Assembly (NCBI RefSeq): GCF_014926405.1
Contig: NZ_JACXXJ020000003.1
Coordinates: 124,001 to 188,000 of the forward strand
Source: Agrobacterium vitis
GTDB lineage: Bacteria; Pseudomonadota; Alphaproteobacteria; Rhizobiales; Rhizobiaceae
DNA: 64,000 nucleotides
Reading direction: 5' to 3'
Part shown: positions 36,043 through 46,123 of the stretch, one piece after another
Position numbering within the stretch: position 1 is the first letter of the stretch
Layout of the letters: each line of letters opens with the position of its first letter
The notes under the pieces: generated by a model
Databases searched by the model: none
The model's input: only the letters and a program-made list of their open reading frames with translations
What the model was told of the DNA's origin: nothing
Position numbers and translations under genes: made by a program

Positions 36043-37065
36043 TTGAAAATCTCTCGTATTTCCGACCTCCGCGCTATGGCTGTTCTTTCCGCCCTCTTCG
36101 CGACGACTGCAATTGTGCCGGCTTTCGCCGCCGACGGCGACGGCATTGTGGTCTACAATGCACAGCATGAAAGCCTGGGCCGGGAATGGGTCGAAGCCTT
36201 TACCAAGCAGACGGGCATCAAGGTAACGATGCGCCAGGGCAGCGACATGCAATTTGCCAATCAGCTCTTGCAGGAAGGCGAAGCCTCACCAGCCGATGTG
36301 TTTTTGACGGAAAATTCGCCAGCCATGACGTTGGTCGATCAGGCTGGCCTGTTTGCTTCTGTTGATGCCGATACCCTGGCGCAAGTACCGGAAGAGTTTC
36401 GTCCAGCCAATGGCCAATGGATCGGCATTGCTGCCCGCTCCACAGTGTTTGCCTATGACAAAAACAAGCTCAGCGAGGACAAGCTGCCAAAATCCCTGCT
36501 CGATCTTGCCGATCCGGCGTGGAAAGGCCGTTGGGCAGCCTCTCCATCAGGTGCGGATTTCCAGGCGATCGTCAGCGCCCTCCTGGAGCTGAAGGGTGAG
36601 GAAGCGACCGCCAAGTGGCTGAAGGCCTTGAAGGAAAATGCGACCTTCTACAAGGGCAACAGCGTTGCCATGAAGGCCGTGAATGCCGGTGAAGTCGAAG
36701 GCGCGGTGATCTATCATTATTACTGGTTCGGCGATCAAGCCAAGACCGCAGAAAACAGCGGCAACGTGGCACTGCATTATTTCAAGCATCAGGACCCGGG
36801 CGCCTTTCTCAGCATTTCCGGCGGCGGCATCATCAAGTCCACCCAACATATGAAGGATGCCCAGGCATTCTTGAAATTCGTCACCGGCAAAGAAGGCCAG
36901 GCGATCCTGAAAACCGGCACGTCTTATGAATATGCCGTCGGCAAGGGTGCTGAATCGAATGACAAGCTTGTCCCGATCAAGGATTTGGATGCACCGAAGG
37001 TGGAGCCGACCAAGCTGAACAGCAAGAAGGTCACGGAAATGATGACGGCTGCCGGAATTCTGTAA
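36043..37065 (+). CDS. fbpA: Ferric iron ABC transporter, periplasmic binding protein
   Basis: This 340-residue binding protein of the FbpA/FutA/AfuA class has a signal peptide ending PAFA-AD. The mature part starts GIVVYNAQHESL, contains VFLTENSPAM and carries the Tyr-Tyr iron-ligand motif IYHYYWFG near residue 225. The start is TTG with a strong AAGGAG 6 bases before it. An IRO box lies upstream, and an attenuator-like hairpin separates it from the permease gene. Iron(III) is the likely substrate by family and by the box. Confidence 0.93.
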   Translation: MKISRISDLRAMAVLSALFATTAIVPAFAADGDGIVVYNAQHESLGREWVEAFTKQTGIKVTMRQGSDMQFANQLLQEGEASPADVFLTENSPAMTLVDQAGLFASVDADTLAQVPEEFRPANGQWIGIAARSTVFAYDKNKLSEDKLPKSLLDLADPAWKGRWAASPSGADFQAIVSALLELKGEEATAKWLKALKENATFYKGNSVAMKAVNAGEVEGAVIYHYYWFGDQAKTAENSGNVALHYFKHQDPGAFLSISGGGIIKSTQHMKDAQAFLKFVTGKEGQAILKTGTSYEYAVGKGAESNDKLVPIKDLDAPKVEPTKLNSKKVTEMMTAAGIL

Positions 37066-37174
37066 TACGGGAATTCTCTAAAGCAGTCTGCATGCGTTAC
37101 GGCAACCGGCCCGGTCGGTTGCCAGACGTCGCCTTCACTTCGAAACTATTGTCTTTCCCTCAAGAAAGGCTTAG

Positions 37175-37204
37175 GGCAATCGCCAATCGGCGATTGCCTT
37201 TTTT
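37175..37204 (+). terminator. Terminator/attenuator between iron-binding protein and permease genes
   Basis: GGCAATCGCC-AATC-GGCGATTGCC is a 10-bp perfect stem followed by TTTTTT. It sits inside the iron-uptake gene set, about 110 bases after the fbpA stop and 110 before the permease start. It is expected to reduce read-through to the permease and ATPase genes. Confidence 0.88.
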
Positions 37205-37315
37205 AGAGTCAATTTGGCTTTTCCGGAAACGCCCGCATCGATATTGCCATAACAAGAAGATCGAATACCGTTGTTGCAGGACAATAGGCGAACAGCGCCC
37301 AAAGCGCAGACAGGG

Positions 37316-38857
37316 ATGACGGCAGGGCGCCAGCACCGGCCTGCCGGGCATATCGGTCTTCTGGCGATTGCAGGATTCGTCGCCGCCTTCAGCCTTGTGC
37401 CACTTGGTTTTATCGCCTGGGTGACTGTCGATGTCGGCTGGGAGACCGTGAAAGCCCTGGTCTTTCGTGGTCGTGTCGGCGACCTACTGATCAATACGGT
37501 CTTGCTGGAAGCGGCAACCATTCCCGTTACCATCGTGCTTGCCGTTGCCCTCGCCTGGCTGATTGAGCGGACACGCCTGCCCTGGGCCGGGCTTTGGTCT
37601 TGGCTGATGGTGACGCCGCTTGCTGTTCCAGCTTTTGTGCACAGCTATGCCTGGATCGGCATTTCCCCCGGTATGCATGGGCTGTGGAGCGCGGTGTTTA
37701 TTTCGGTGCTCGCGTATTTCCCGTTTCTCTACTTACCCGTCGCCGCCTCTCTTCGCCGGCTCGATCCGGCCATAGAGGATGCAGCAGCCTCGCTCGGCCT
37801 TGGACCGTGGCAGGTCTTCTTCCGCGTGGTCTTGCCGCAATTGCGTCTGGCCATTCTCGGGGGCGCATTGCTAGTGGCGCTACACCTGTTGTCCGAATAC
37901 GGCTTGTTCGTGATGATCCGGTTCGACACCTTTGCGACCGCCATCGTCGACCAGTTTCAATCGGCCTATAACAGCCCCGCCGCCAATATGCTGAGTGGCG
38001 TTCTGGTGTTCTGCTGCTTGCTGCTCTTGGGTCTTGACGGAGTTCTGCGCGGCAGCGAACGCTATGCACGCGTCGGCTCTGGCGCGATCCGTCCCTCTCT
38101 GCGCCACGACCTGGGCGGATTTGTCGTTCCAGCCTTGCTGCTGCTGCTCACCGTAACGGTTTTGGCGCTTGGCGTGCCTGTCTATACGCTGCTGCGGTGG
38201 CTCTATATTGGCGGTTTGCGTGTCTGGCAGAATGACATGGTCGGCGCAGCCTTCTTTGAGACCATCGTGCTGGCACTGACCGGCGGCATCCTCTCGATGC
38301 TAGCCGCAGCGCCGATGGCCTGGTTGTCGGTGCGCGCACCGGGACGCCTGCAAAAGCTGCTGGAGGCCTGCCATTATTATGTCGGCTCTCTGCCCGGCGT
38401 CGTCGTGGCGCTGGCGCTGGTGACCATCACGGTGCGGGTAGCGCTGCCTTTCTACCAAACATTCGCCACGCTCATCGCTGCCTATATCCTGCTTTTCCTG
38501 CCGCGAGCCATGGTAGGTTTGCGTTCCAGCATTTCGCAGGCTCCGATGGAACTGGAAAGGGCCGCCATGAGCCTTGGTAAAAGCCCGACCCGAGCGGTCT
38601 GGCTGACAACGATGCGGTTGGCAGCACCGGGCGCCGCCGCCAGTATCGCGCTGGTTGCCATGGGCATCACCAATGAACTGACCGCAACGCTGATGCTGGC
38701 GCCCAACGGGGTCGACACACTTGCCACCAAATTCTGGTCACTGACCAGCGAAATCGACTATGTGGCAGCGGCTCCCTTCGCTTTGATGATGGTGGTCCTC
38801 TCCCTGCCCCTTACCCTGCTTTTGCAGTCGCAATCCAAACGCACGGCTGGCCAATGA
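37316..38857 (+). CDS. fbpB: Ferric iron ABC transporter, fused permease
   Basis: This membrane permease of 513 residues has about 12 segments formed by two homologous halves. Each half carries an EAA-type loop: [20 protein letters not shown] near residue 160 and [20 protein letters not shown] near 425. This duplicated form is typical of FbpB/SfuB iron permeases. The ATG at 37316 is used; a TTG at 37271 would add 15 residues, and neither has a strong ribosome site. The stop overlaps the ATPase start by four bases. Confidence 0.92.
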   Translation: MTAGRQHRPAGHIGLLAIAGFVAAFSLVPLGFIAWVTVDVGWETVKALVFRGRVGDLLINTVLLEAATIPVTIVLAVALAWLIERTRLPWAGLWSWLMVTPLAVPAFVHSYAWIGISPGMHGLWSAVFISVLAYFPFLYLPVAASLRRLDPAIEDAAASLGLGPWQVFFRVVLPQLRLAILGGALLVALHLLSEYGLFVMIRFDTFATAIVDQFQSAYNSPAANMLSGVLVFCCLLLLGLDGVLRGSERYARVGSGAIRPSLRHDLGGFVVPALLLLLTVTVLALGVPVYTLLRWLYIGGLRVWQNDMVGAAFFETIVLALTGGILSMLAAAPMAWLSVRAPGRLQKLLEACHYYVGSLPGVVVALALVTITVRVALPFYQTFATLIAAYILLFLPRAMVGLRSSISQAPMELERAAMSLGKSPTRAVWLTTMRLAAPGAAASIALVAMGITNELTATLMLAPNGVDTLATKFWSLTSEIDYVAAAPFALMMVVLSLPLTLLLQSQSKRTAGQ

Positions 38858-39900
38858 CCTTTCTCGATATCCAATCCGTCAGCAAACAGTATGGTCATGT
38901 GCAGGCGTTGACCGATGTCTCGCTGGCTATTCCCGCCGCTAGTCGCACCGCCATCGTCGGCCCTTCTGGCTCAGGGAAAACCACACTTTTGCGGTTGATC
39001 GCTGGTTTCGAAATGCCGGATTCGGGGCGGATCATCCTTGACGGGGCTCTTCAGGCCGAGCCGGGATACATGCAGCCAGCCCATAAGCGCGGCATTGGCA
39101 TCGTCTCTCAGGACGGCGCGCTGTTTCCTCATCTGAGTGTCGCCGACAATATCGGCTTCGGATTTGAACGCGGGCTGAAGAACCGCGAGGAACGGATCAG
39201 GAATTTAGCCGAAATGGTCGAGCTTGATCCTAGCATCCTGGCCCGGCGTCCTCATCAACTCTCAGGCGGGCAGCAGCAACGGGTGGCACTGGCGCGCGCC
39301 CTTGGCCGTCAACCGCGACTGATGTTGCTGGATGAACCATTTTCCGCACTGGACACGGGTCTGAGAGAAACCATGCGCAAGGCAGTATCCAAACTGCTGG
39401 CCGCCGCCGGGATCACCACCATTCTCGTCACCCACGACCAGACAGAGGCCCTGTCCTTCGCTGACCAACTTGCTGTATTGCGTGATGGCAAGTTGGTGCA
39501 GGCAGGCGCGCCCAGAGAGCTTTACGAGCGACCGATTGACCGCCAAACAGCACTTTTCCTGGGCGAGGCCATCATTGTTCCCGCAATATTTGCAGCTGGG
39601 AAAGCCAATTGTGCGCTTGGATCGATCCCGATGGAAGGCGCCAACACTGGCAACGGTGACATTATGTTGCGACCGGAGCAGATCTGCATCAAACCGGCAA
39701 TGACAGATGCAAGCAGACCAGTGCGGGTGCTGGATGTTGAGTTTTCGGGCGCAAGTGGAACGGTCACCTTGCAATTGCAGGGTAACGATGTGGCAATGCC
39801 GCCCCTTTCCGTGAGGATGTCGCGCCTTGATCTGCCAAGGCCGGGCGACCTGTCTTATGTGACCGTCATCGGCAGCGCCCACGTCCTGCCGCCCGAATAA
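38854..39900 (+). CDS. fbpC: Ferric iron ABC transporter, ATP-binding protein
   Basis: This ATPase of 348 residues belongs to the CUT/Fe(III) class. It has Walker [10 protein letters not shown] near residue 38, Q-loop [12 protein letters not shown], signature LSGGQQQR near 133, Walker [13 protein letters not shown], and switch region [11 protein letters not shown]-terminal TOBE-like regulatory domain of about 110 residues follows. It is translationally coupled to fbpB. A hairpin region follows the stop. Confidence 0.93.
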   Translation: MTFLDIQSVSKQYGHVQALTDVSLAIPAASRTAIVGPSGSGKTTLLRLIAGFEMPDSGRIILDGALQAEPGYMQPAHKRGIGIVSQDGALFPHLSVADNIGFGFERGLKNREERIRNLAEMVELDPSILARRPHQLSGGQQQRVALARALGRQPRLMLLDEPFSALDTGLRETMRKAVSKLLAAAGITTILVTHDQTEALSFADQLAVLRDGKLVQAGAPRELYERPIDRQTALFLGEAIIVPAIFAAGKANCALGSIPMEGANTGNGDIMLRPEQICIKPAMTDASRPVRVLDVEFSGASGTVTLQLQGNDVAMPPLSVRMSRLDLPRPGDLSYVTVIGSAHVLPPE

Positions 39901-39927
39901 TCCGTATGATTAGCTGTTAAAATGCAA

Positions 39928-39958
39928 AACGCCGTGCCTCTGTCAGATGCACGGCGTT
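39928..39958. terminator. Terminator hairpin after fbpC
   Basis: AACGCCGTGC and GCACGGCGTT form a 10-bp perfect stem with an 11-nt loop. The plus strand lacks a T run; the minus strand has TTGCATTTTAA after it. Confidence 0.65.
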
Positions 39959-39973
39959 GATATGCATTCTGCG

Positions 39974-40016
39974 CCTAGGATCTGTCAGGTTCAGATTGAA
40001 CCAGACAGATCCTAGG
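39974..40016. repeat. Large imperfect palindrome, probable intergenic repeat
   Basis: CCTAGGATCTGTC (39974) pairs with GACAGATCCTAGG (40004). Inside it GGTTCA (39988) pairs with TGAACC (39997). This gives a 19-bp stem with a single A/A mismatch. TTGTTTTG follows on the plus strand, so it can also terminate transcription. No gene overlaps it. Confidence 0.75.
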
Positions 40017-40029
40017 TTGTTTTGTCTTC

Positions 40030-40075
40030 GTTTGTCTTTTCGGGAAAACCGGGTTCCACTTTTCCCTGACAAACT
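40030..40075. repeat. Degenerate rhizobial short intergenic repeat
   Basis: TCGTTTGTCTTTTCGGGAAA continues into ACCGGGTTCCACTTTTCCCTGACAAACTC. The GGAAAACCGGGTTCCAC core resembles the element near 17925 and, more distantly, the 15372 repeat. It is the third such element in the window. Confidence 0.45.
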
Positions 40076-40125
40076 CTCATCATCTCCATCATCAGGAATG
40101 ACGCAGTCGTCATCGGTCTCTCACG

Positions 40126-42990
40126 TCAATCGACGTCATCAAAACCAATGCCGCTCCCGACTGGATCGGATGAAGAACCGGCAATGATTTCCCGCTTGCC
40201 GACATGGTTTGCCGGACCGACCAGACCTTCTCGCTCCATCCGTTCTACCAGTGAAGCGGCGCGGTTATAGCCAATCGACAGGCGACGCTGGATATAGGAG
40301 GTCGAGCATTTTTGATCCCGCAGCACCACCTTGACAGCCTTTTCATAGACCTCGTCGCTCTCATCGCTACCACCGCCAACCGGGGCACGATCATAGGTCT
40401 CTTCAATGGCCGGTGCGCTGGCCATGGGTTCGCCGCCGTCTTCCTCAGTCACCGTGCCGAGATATTCAGGGCGGCCCTGGGTTTTCAGATGCGCTACGAC
40501 TTGTTCGACTTCGGCATCCGAGACAAACGGGCCATGGACGCGGCAAACCCGGCCACCGCCAACCATGTGCAGCATATCGCCCTGGCCCAGCAGATGTTCA
40601 GCACCCTGCTCGCCTAGAATCGTACGGCTATCGATCTTGGATGTCACCTGGAAGGAAATCCGGGTCGGGAAATTCGCCTTGATCGTACCGGTGATGACAT
40701 CGACGGACGGCCGCTGGGTCGCCATGATCAAGTGAATGCCCGCCGCGCGCGCCATCTGCGCCAGACGCTGGATCGCGCCTTCGATTTCCTTGCCCGCCAC
40801 CATCATCAGGTCGGCCATTTCGTCGACGATGATGACGATATAAGGCATATGCGACATGTCGAGATCCTGATCCTCATAGAGAATCTCGCCCGAATGGCGA
40901 TCAAAACCGACTTGAACGCTGACGGTAATCACCTCGTTCTTTTCGCGAGCCTGGGCGGCGCGAGCGTTATAACCATCAATATTGCGCACGCCGAGCCGCG
41001 ACATCTTGCGGTAACGGTCTTCCATCTCGCGAACCGCCCATTTCAACGCCATGACAGCCTTTTTCGGATCGGTCACGACGGGGGTCAGCAAATGCGGAAT
41101 GCCATCATAAACAGACAGTTCCAGCATTTTCGGGTCAACCATGATCAACCGGCATTCCTCCGGCTTCAGCCGGTAGAGCAGCGACAAGATCATCGTGTTG
41201 ATCGCCACGGACTTGCCTGAACCCGTCGTGCCTGCCACCAGAAGATGCGGCATCTTGGCGAGTTCGGCGATAACAGGTTCGCCGCCAATCGATTTGCCGA
41301 GGCAAAGCGCCAGCTTGAACCGGCTTTCCCAATAATCCTCGCATTCGATCAGTTCGCGCAGATAAACGGTTTCGCGCACAGCATTGGGCAATTCGATGCC
41401 AATGACATTGCGACCGGGTACAACAGCAACACGGGCGGAGAGCGCCGACATTGAGCGGGCGATATCGTCTGCAAGACCGATGATCCGAGAGGATTTGATG
41501 CCCGGGGCCGGTTCGAATTCATACAGCGTTACGACAGGGCCGGGGCGCACGTCGATGACCTCGCCGCGAATGCCGAAATCCTCCAGCACGCTTTCCAGCA
41601 AACCGGCGCTCTGCTCCAGCGCTTCCGGCAACATGGCTTCGGCGCGCGCAGCCGGCGGTTCCTGTAACAGGCTGATCGACGGGAAAACGAAATCACCATC
41701 GAACGGATGATGACGGTTCATTTCCAAGCCGCCAATGGCACGATTGGCCCGAATGGTTTCCGAAATGGGACGAGCAATTGCCACCGGTGCCAAAACGATC
41801 GGTTGAGCTTCAACAAACGACAAGGCTTGAACAACCTCAGCGGGCTCGACCGGTTCTTCCCAAGGGACGAGATCGACAGGAGCCGCTTCCGTTACATCAA
41901 CGACAATTTCAGGCTCTGCGGCGAGTTCGACTGTCTGCTCCATGACTGGCGCAGCCGGAACGGGCTGCTCGGCATTCTCTTCGATAACCATTGTCGGACC
42001 AGGCACCGAAATCGCCTGTTCCGCGCCATGGCGCACCCGGATTTCACGATAAAGCGCTGCCACCGAGCCGCTAACCGGCTGCGATACAGGTTCCACTGCG
42101 GGAATGGGCGTCCATACCGGCGCCAAAGCAACCTGGGGAGCCTCCACCTCGACGGGAAGATCAAAGGGATCGGCGAGCATTTCAAAAAATGCAAAATCGG
42201 ACACCCACAACTGGGCTGTAGCGACAACAGGCGCCGCCTGCCCTCCATCAGCTGGAATTTCGGCAGCAGCAGCCACCGACAGGCTTTCATTGCGCAGGTT
42301 CAACTCGATATTCTCTGCCATGCGCATGGCTGCCGCAGCCTGACGCAAACGCAGCGCCTCAGGCAATTGCGGCAGGTCCGCACCGATAGATTCGATTCTC
42401 TGTGAATTCGACAAGGGCCGCACCAGCGTCTCCGGCGAAAATTGCGGGGCGATAACGATCTGTGGCACTTGAACCATCTCAGCCTGGGCAGCTTCATGTT
42501 CCTGAACAGGTTCAGCCACTGACACATCGGCAACGGGCTGCGGCGGGCGCGCATTCACCGGCCTTGGTGGAGGCGCACGGCGCGGGACGATGAGCGGACT
42601 CCCCGTCTTTGGCAATCCGAAAAAGCCCGTGTTCTGCGCTGCGGACTCGGGAGGGATAGAGGCAGGCATCGCCGTGGTCGACGCCAGATCGGGGGAAACG
42701 GAGACCATAGGCGTAGACACGCGAGCCTGATCGACAGCTTTCTGCAAGGCGGCGACGACTGCCGCCTGTTCGGCTGCCGCCTCAGCTTCCCGGCGCTTGT
42801 TGATGGCGGCTTCCGGTGTGCGGGTAAAGCGCACATTCGGGCCCAAGACGAAGGCCGATTGCCAAGGCTCCAGCGGTCCGTTCGGACCGGAATGGCGGCC
42901 CTGATCGGATGAAGACACCGCGCCAGACTGCGGATCGTCATGACCGGACTGATCGGAAGAACGGGGACTATTCTGTGTTGGAACGCGCAT
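40126..42990 (-). CDS. ftsK: FtsK/SpoIIIE-family DNA translocase without membrane domain
   Basis: This 954-residue translocase has no membrane segment, unlike canonical FtsK. Residues 1-430 form a Pro/Ala/Val/Glu/Gln-rich, probably disordered linker with a coiled-coil-like stretch near 60-90 ([20 protein letters not shown]). The alpha and beta motor domains follow from about 450, with Walker [10 protein letters not shown] near 590 and Walker [10 protein letters not shown] near 720, then [12 protein letters not shown]. The C-terminal gamma winged helix (near 870-935, [25 protein letters not shown]) would read polar KOPS-like sequences. It probably moves chromosomal DNA during division. A second, membrane-bound FtsK may exist elsewhere. 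Confidence 0.93.
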   Translation of the reverse strand: MRVPTQNSPRSSDQSGHDDPQSGAVSSSDQGRHSGPNGPLEPWQSAFVLGPNVRFTRTPEAAINKRREAEAAAEQAAVVAALQKAVDQARVSTPMVSVSPDLASTTAMPASIPPESAAQNTGFFGLPKTGSPLIVPRRAPPPRPVNARPPQPVADVSVAEPVQEHEAAQAEMVQVPQIVIAPQFSPETLVRPLSNSQRIESIGADLPQLPEALRLRQAAAAMRMAENIELNLRNESLSVAAAAEIPADGGQAAPVVATAQLWVSDFAFFEMLADPFDLPVEVEAPQVALAPVWTPIPAVEPVSQPVSGSVAALYREIRVRHGAEQAISVPGPTMVIEENAEQPVPAAPVMEQTVELAAEPEIVVDVTEAAPVDLVPWEEPVEPAEVVQALSFVEAQPIVLAPVAIARPISETIRANRAIGGLEMNRHHPFDGDFVFPSISLLQEPPAARAEAMLPEALEQSAGLLESVLEDFGIRGEVIDVRPGPVVTLYEFEPAPGIKSSRIIGLADDIARSMSALSARVAVVPGRNVIGIELPNAVRETVYLRELIECEDYWESRFKLALCLGKSIGGEPVIAELAKMPHLLVAGTTGSGKSVAINTMILSLLYRLKPEECRLIMVDPKMLELSVYDGIPHLLTPVVTDPKKAVMALKWAVREMEDRYRKMSRLGVRNIDGYNARAAQAREKNEVITVSVQVGFDRHSGEILYEDQDLDMSHMPYIVIIVDEMADLMMVAGKEIEGAIQRLAQMARAAGIHLIMATQRPSVDVITGTIKANFPTRISFQVTSKIDSRTILGEQGAEHLLGQGDMLHMVGGGRVCRVHGPFVSDAEVEQVVAHLKTQGRPEYLGTVTEEDGGEPMASAPAIEETYDRAPVGGGSDESDEVYEKAVKVVLRDQKCSTSYIQRRLSIGYNRAASLVERMEREGLVGPANHVGKREIIAGSSSDPVGSGIGFDDVD

Positions 42991-43191
42991 GATGCCTAAC
43001 AGTTCATTTGGAATGGCTCTTGTCCCCTATAGAAGTAAAAAATAAAGGTTAATCACTCCTTTCCAAGCCGCATCATAACTGGGCGAAACCTCGCGAACCC
43101 CTGCTTATAACCCATTGTTTTTCAATGCGTGACTGGAAGAGCACAGATCAAAGCCCGCCCTCAGCGCCTTGAAAACAGGGGATAATCGCAG

Positions 43192-43365
43192 TCAGAAATT
43201 TTTTCGCCTCGGATAGGCCTGCGGACGCATTTTATTCGTCCGGCGAGAGGCAGAGCGATGGGCCACACCCCATTCTTCATCGTTCTCGAAGGAATGCCGC
43301 TCGTTTGCCCATTCACGCCCCAACCAGCTTAGACGAATCGACAGTAGCCAGGCCGGACTGGACAT
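43192..43365 (-). CDS. Possible small protein, 57 residues (doubtful)
   Basis: The frame begins MSSPAWLLSIRLSWLGREWA and ends in a basic tail (KMRPQAYPRRKNF). Trp- and Arg-rich composition is unusual for chance translation, but no ribosome site is visible. The open frame also continues upstream antisense to the next gene, so it may be accidental. The rest of 42991-43401 shows no gene; it holds the promoters of the translocase and reductase genes. Confidence 0.25.
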   Translation of the reverse strand: MSSPAWLLSIRLSWLGREWANERHSFENDEEWGVAHRSASRRTNKMRPQAYPRRKNF

Positions 43366-43401
43366 GGCAGATTCCACGGCACTGATAGTGAGGAGACAAT
43401 C

Positions 43402-44397
43402 ATGACCGAACCATTCACCGCAATCGTCATCGATACCGTCGACGGCAAGCCAAAAGGCGTCTTTCGGCAATTGACGCAGGCGGATCTGGCCGATCACGAT
43501 GTGCTGGTGGAAGTTGCCTATTCGACCTTGAACTATAAGGACGGATTGGCCTTTACGGGCGCCGGTCGGATTGCCCGGCGCACCCCCATCATCGCAGGTG
43601 CCGATCTTGCCGGAACGGTGGTGGAATCGCGCTCGCCGGATTGGAAACCCGGTGACCGCGTGGTCGTCAACGGGTTTGGCATGACCGAAACCGAAGGCGG
43701 CGGCTATAGCCGCTACCAGCGGGTCAAGCCGGAATGGCTGCTGCGTTTGCCCGAAGGGTTTTCCTTGCAGGAAGCAATGGCCATCGGCACAGCTGGCTAT
43801 ACCGCGGCCCTCGCCGTGCTGGCTCTGGAGGATTGGAGCGCAATCCAGCCGGGGAATGGCGAGGTTCTGGTGACGGGGGCTGGCGGTGGCCTTGGCTCCA
43901 TGGCCGTCAGCCTTTTGGCTTCGCGGGGTTATCAGGTGACGGCGTCCACTGGCAGGCCTGAGACCCATGATTACCTGAAAGCGCTTGGGGCCAGCCAGTT
44001 CGTGGATCGTGCCGATTTGGCGCAAAAGGCCGGCGCCTTGCAAAAAGAGCGTTGGACCGGTGCCATCGATAGCGTTGGTTCAACCACACTTGCCAATGTC
44101 ATCGCCCAAACCGTTTACAATGGCGCTGTCGCAGCCTGCGGCCTGGCGGGCGGCGCCGACCTGCAAGCAACCGTCATGCCGTTCATCCTGCGTGGCGTGG
44201 CGCTGCTGGGTATCGATTCCGTCATGACGCCGATGGAAAAACGCATCCGCGCCTGGGAGTTTCTCGATAAAACCCTCAACCGCGACCACCTCGCAGCCAT
44301 GACAACCATCGAACCAATGTCCAATTTACCCGCGCTGGCTGAGGCGATCCTTGCTGGAAAAACCCGCGGTCGGGTAGTGATCGATGTGACGAGATAA
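43402..44397 (+). CDS. acuI: MDR-type quinone oxidoreductase, acrylyl-CoA reductase AcuI/YhdH family
   Basis: This 331-residue medium-chain reductase without zinc uses NADPH. The N-terminal GroES-like domain contains VAYSTLNYKDGLAFTGAGRI and GADLAGTVVESRSPDWKPGD. The Rossmann domain near residues 150-260 has the motif VTGAGGGLGSMAVSLLASRGY and a TASTGRPE element for NADPH. Family members reduce acryloyl-CoA to propionyl-CoA and detoxify acrylate. GTGAGGAGA lies before the ATG. It is convergent with pcaB and has no evident role in the pca pathway. Confidence 0.87.
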   Translation: MTEPFTAIVIDTVDGKPKGVFRQLTQADLADHDVLVEVAYSTLNYKDGLAFTGAGRIARRTPIIAGADLAGTVVESRSPDWKPGDRVVVNGFGMTETEGGGYSRYQRVKPEWLLRLPEGFSLQEAMAIGTAGYTAALAVLALEDWSAIQPGNGEVLVTGAGGGLGSMAVSLLASRGYQVTASTGRPETHDYLKALGASQFVDRADLAQKAGALQKERWTGAIDSVGSTTLANVIAQTVYNGAVAACGLAGGADLQATVMPFILRGVALLGIDSVMTPMEKRIRAWEFLDKTLNRDHLAAMTTIEPMSNLPALAEAILAGKTRGRVVIDVTR

Positions 44398-44437
44398 TCG
44401 CCCTTGCAATCGACGGACATCGTTTTTCCGCTTGATA

Positions 44438-45496
44438 TCAGGCCAATTTGCCAAGCCGGGCAATGGCACCGATCAATTGCAGACCGGTTTTTGTCGCGGC
44501 ACCCGTCGCCACAACCATCTGCGGCAGCAGCAACCATTCCAAGGCCCAGGCAGCGCCGGACCGCTCCTGTTCATGCACAAGACTTTGATGCAGGCCAGCG
44601 ATCTGGACGGCATTGAAGCGGGCAAGCGTCACCAGCGTTTCAGCCCCGACCGGGTTTTGCTTATGCGGCATGGCCGAGGAGCCGCCGCCGCCGGTCAATT
44701 GAATTTCTCCACCCATTTCCGCCAGAAGCGCCACGTCCTGCCCGAATTTGCCAAGGCTGCCTGAGATCAATGACAGGAGATCGGCAAAGGCAACGATCCG
44801 GTCGCGCTGGCTATGCCATTGCGGCGCATCCTCAAGGCCAAGCAGTTCAGCCAGTCGGGCGCGCACCGCTGGGCCTTTATCGCCAAGCTTTTCCAATGTT
44901 CCGGCAGCACCGCCAAATTGCAAGGCAAAACCATCGTCGAGCAAAGCCCGCAGACGGGCGCGGTGTCGGTGCAAAGGTCCAGCCCAGGCCGCGATCCGGT
45001 CTGAAACGGTAATGGGGATGGCCGCTTGCATGCGGGTATGACCCATCAGCGCATTTTGTCCAAATGCCGCATCGAGCTGTTCAAACCCGACAATCAATGC
45101 CGCCAACCGCTCATCAAGGTGTTCCGCCGCCATCTTCAGGCGCAGCACGAGGCTGGTATCGATGACATCCTGACTGGTGGCACCGAAATGCAGCTTTGCA
45201 GCGCTTGTCCCGCCGACAGCTTTGCGCATCTGGCCGACCAATTCGGGAATGACCACGCCATCGCGTGCCGTGGCCGTTTTCAAGGCATCGAGATCCGCTG
45301 TGAAGCGGGCGAGGCCCGCCTGGATCGCCGTGGCATCCCCCACTTCGATCACCCCGGCCTCACCTTGAGCCGTGGCCAGCGCCGCCTCAAAGGACAACAT
45401 GGCCGCAATATCTGCCTGCTCGGCAAACAAGGCAGAAAAGGCCTCATCGCCAAACAGGCCGGACAGGAAGGAATGGTCGAAAGGAGAAATGCTCAT
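44438..45496 (-). CDS. pcaB: 3-carboxy-cis,cis-muconate cycloisomerase
   Basis: This 352-residue enzyme of the fumarase/aspartase superfamily converts beta-carboxymuconate to gamma-carboxymuconolactone. The superfamily signature GGSSAMPHKQNPVGAE lies near residue 275; other conserved parts are HFGATSQDVIDTSL near 105 and MGHTRMQAA near 150. It is about 100 residues shorter than pseudomonad PcaB, as is usual in rhizobia. The ATG at 45496 is 8 bases after the pcaG stop. It is the last gene of pcaDCHGB. Confidence 0.95.
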   Translation of the reverse strand: MSISPFDHSFLSGLFGDEAFSALFAEQADIAAMLSFEAALATAQGEAGVIEVGDATAIQAGLARFTADLDALKTATARDGVVIPELVGQMRKAVGGTSAAKLHFGATSQDVIDTSLVLRLKMAAEHLDERLAALIVGFEQLDAAFGQNALMGHTRMQAAIPITVSDRIAAWAGPLHRHRARLRALLDDGFALQFGGAAGTLEKLGDKGPAVRARLAELLGLEDAPQWHSQRDRIVAFADLLSLISGSLGKFGQDVALLAEMGGEIQLTGGGGSSAMPHKQNPVGAETLVTLARFNAVQIAGLHQSLVHEQERSGAAWALEWLLLPQMVVATGAATKTGLQLIGAIARLGKLA

Positions 45497-45504
45497 GTTA
45501 CCAA

Positions 45505-46122
45505 TCAAATATCGAAGAACACAGTTTCGTTTTCACCTTGCAGGTGAATGTCGAACACGTAGTCATTGCCCTGCTTTTTGGCAATCAGTGTGGGAACCCG
45601 TACCTTGTGCTCGATACGCGCCAGAAGCGGATCTTCAGCATTAGCTGCCTCTTCCTCCGGGAAATACATGCGTGTCTGCAAGCCGATATTAATCCCGCGT
45701 GCCACGACCCAGAAGGTCACATGCGGCGCCATCCATCGGCCTCCGGCAAAGGGAACCTTGCCCGGCTTGATGGTGTGAAACACGAATTCTCCGGTTGCCA
45801 TATCACCTGGGCAACGAGCCCAACCGAGGAAATTCGGATCGGCCTTACCGCCGGTTTCCGACGGACTGTTGTAAAGCCCATCACTATCGGCCTGCCAGAT
45901 TTCGATCAGCGCATCTTTCAGCGCATTCCCGCCGCCGTCATAAACGAAACCGCGAATGGTGATGCGTTCACCACGAGTTTTGTCGTTATAAAGCGGACCA
46001 GACCCGAGATCTTCTTTGAAGACCCCTTCAATGCCGGAGAAATTCGGTGTGCAACCGATATGCACGTACGGACCCGCCGTCTGCGAAGGCGATTCCTTCA
46101 GATAACCGAGTGGCTGCACCAT
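45505..46122 (-). CDS. pcaG: Protocatechuate 3,4-dioxygenase alpha subunit
   Basis: This alpha subunit of 205 residues pairs with PcaH to form the iron(III) enzyme that opens the protocatechuate ring. It shows the intradiol dioxygenase fold: SQTAGPYVHIGCTPNF at the N-terminus, IRGFVYDGGGNALKDALIEIWQADSDG, and HTIKPG with APHVTFWVVARG. The alpha chain lacks the full iron-ligand set, as expected. The start at 46122 is one base after the pcaH stop, and GGAGGG lies before it inside pcaH. Confidence 0.96.
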   Translation of the reverse strand: MVQPLGYLKESPSQTAGPYVHIGCTPNFSGIEGVFKEDLGSGPLYNDKTRGERITIRGFVYDGGGNALKDALIEIWQADSDGLYNSPSETGGKADPNFLGWARCPGDMATGEFVFHTIKPGKVPFAGGRWMAPHVTFWVVARGINIGLQTRMYFPEEEAANAEDPLLARIEHKVRVPTLIAKKQGNDYVFDIHLQGENETVFFDI

Positions 46123-46123
46123 A

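Noticed and set aside
43366..44043. Minus-strand open frame antisense to the reductase gene
   Set aside because: The sense strand encodes a full MDR reductase with all motifs. Only the last 57 codons, outside that gene, deserve mention.
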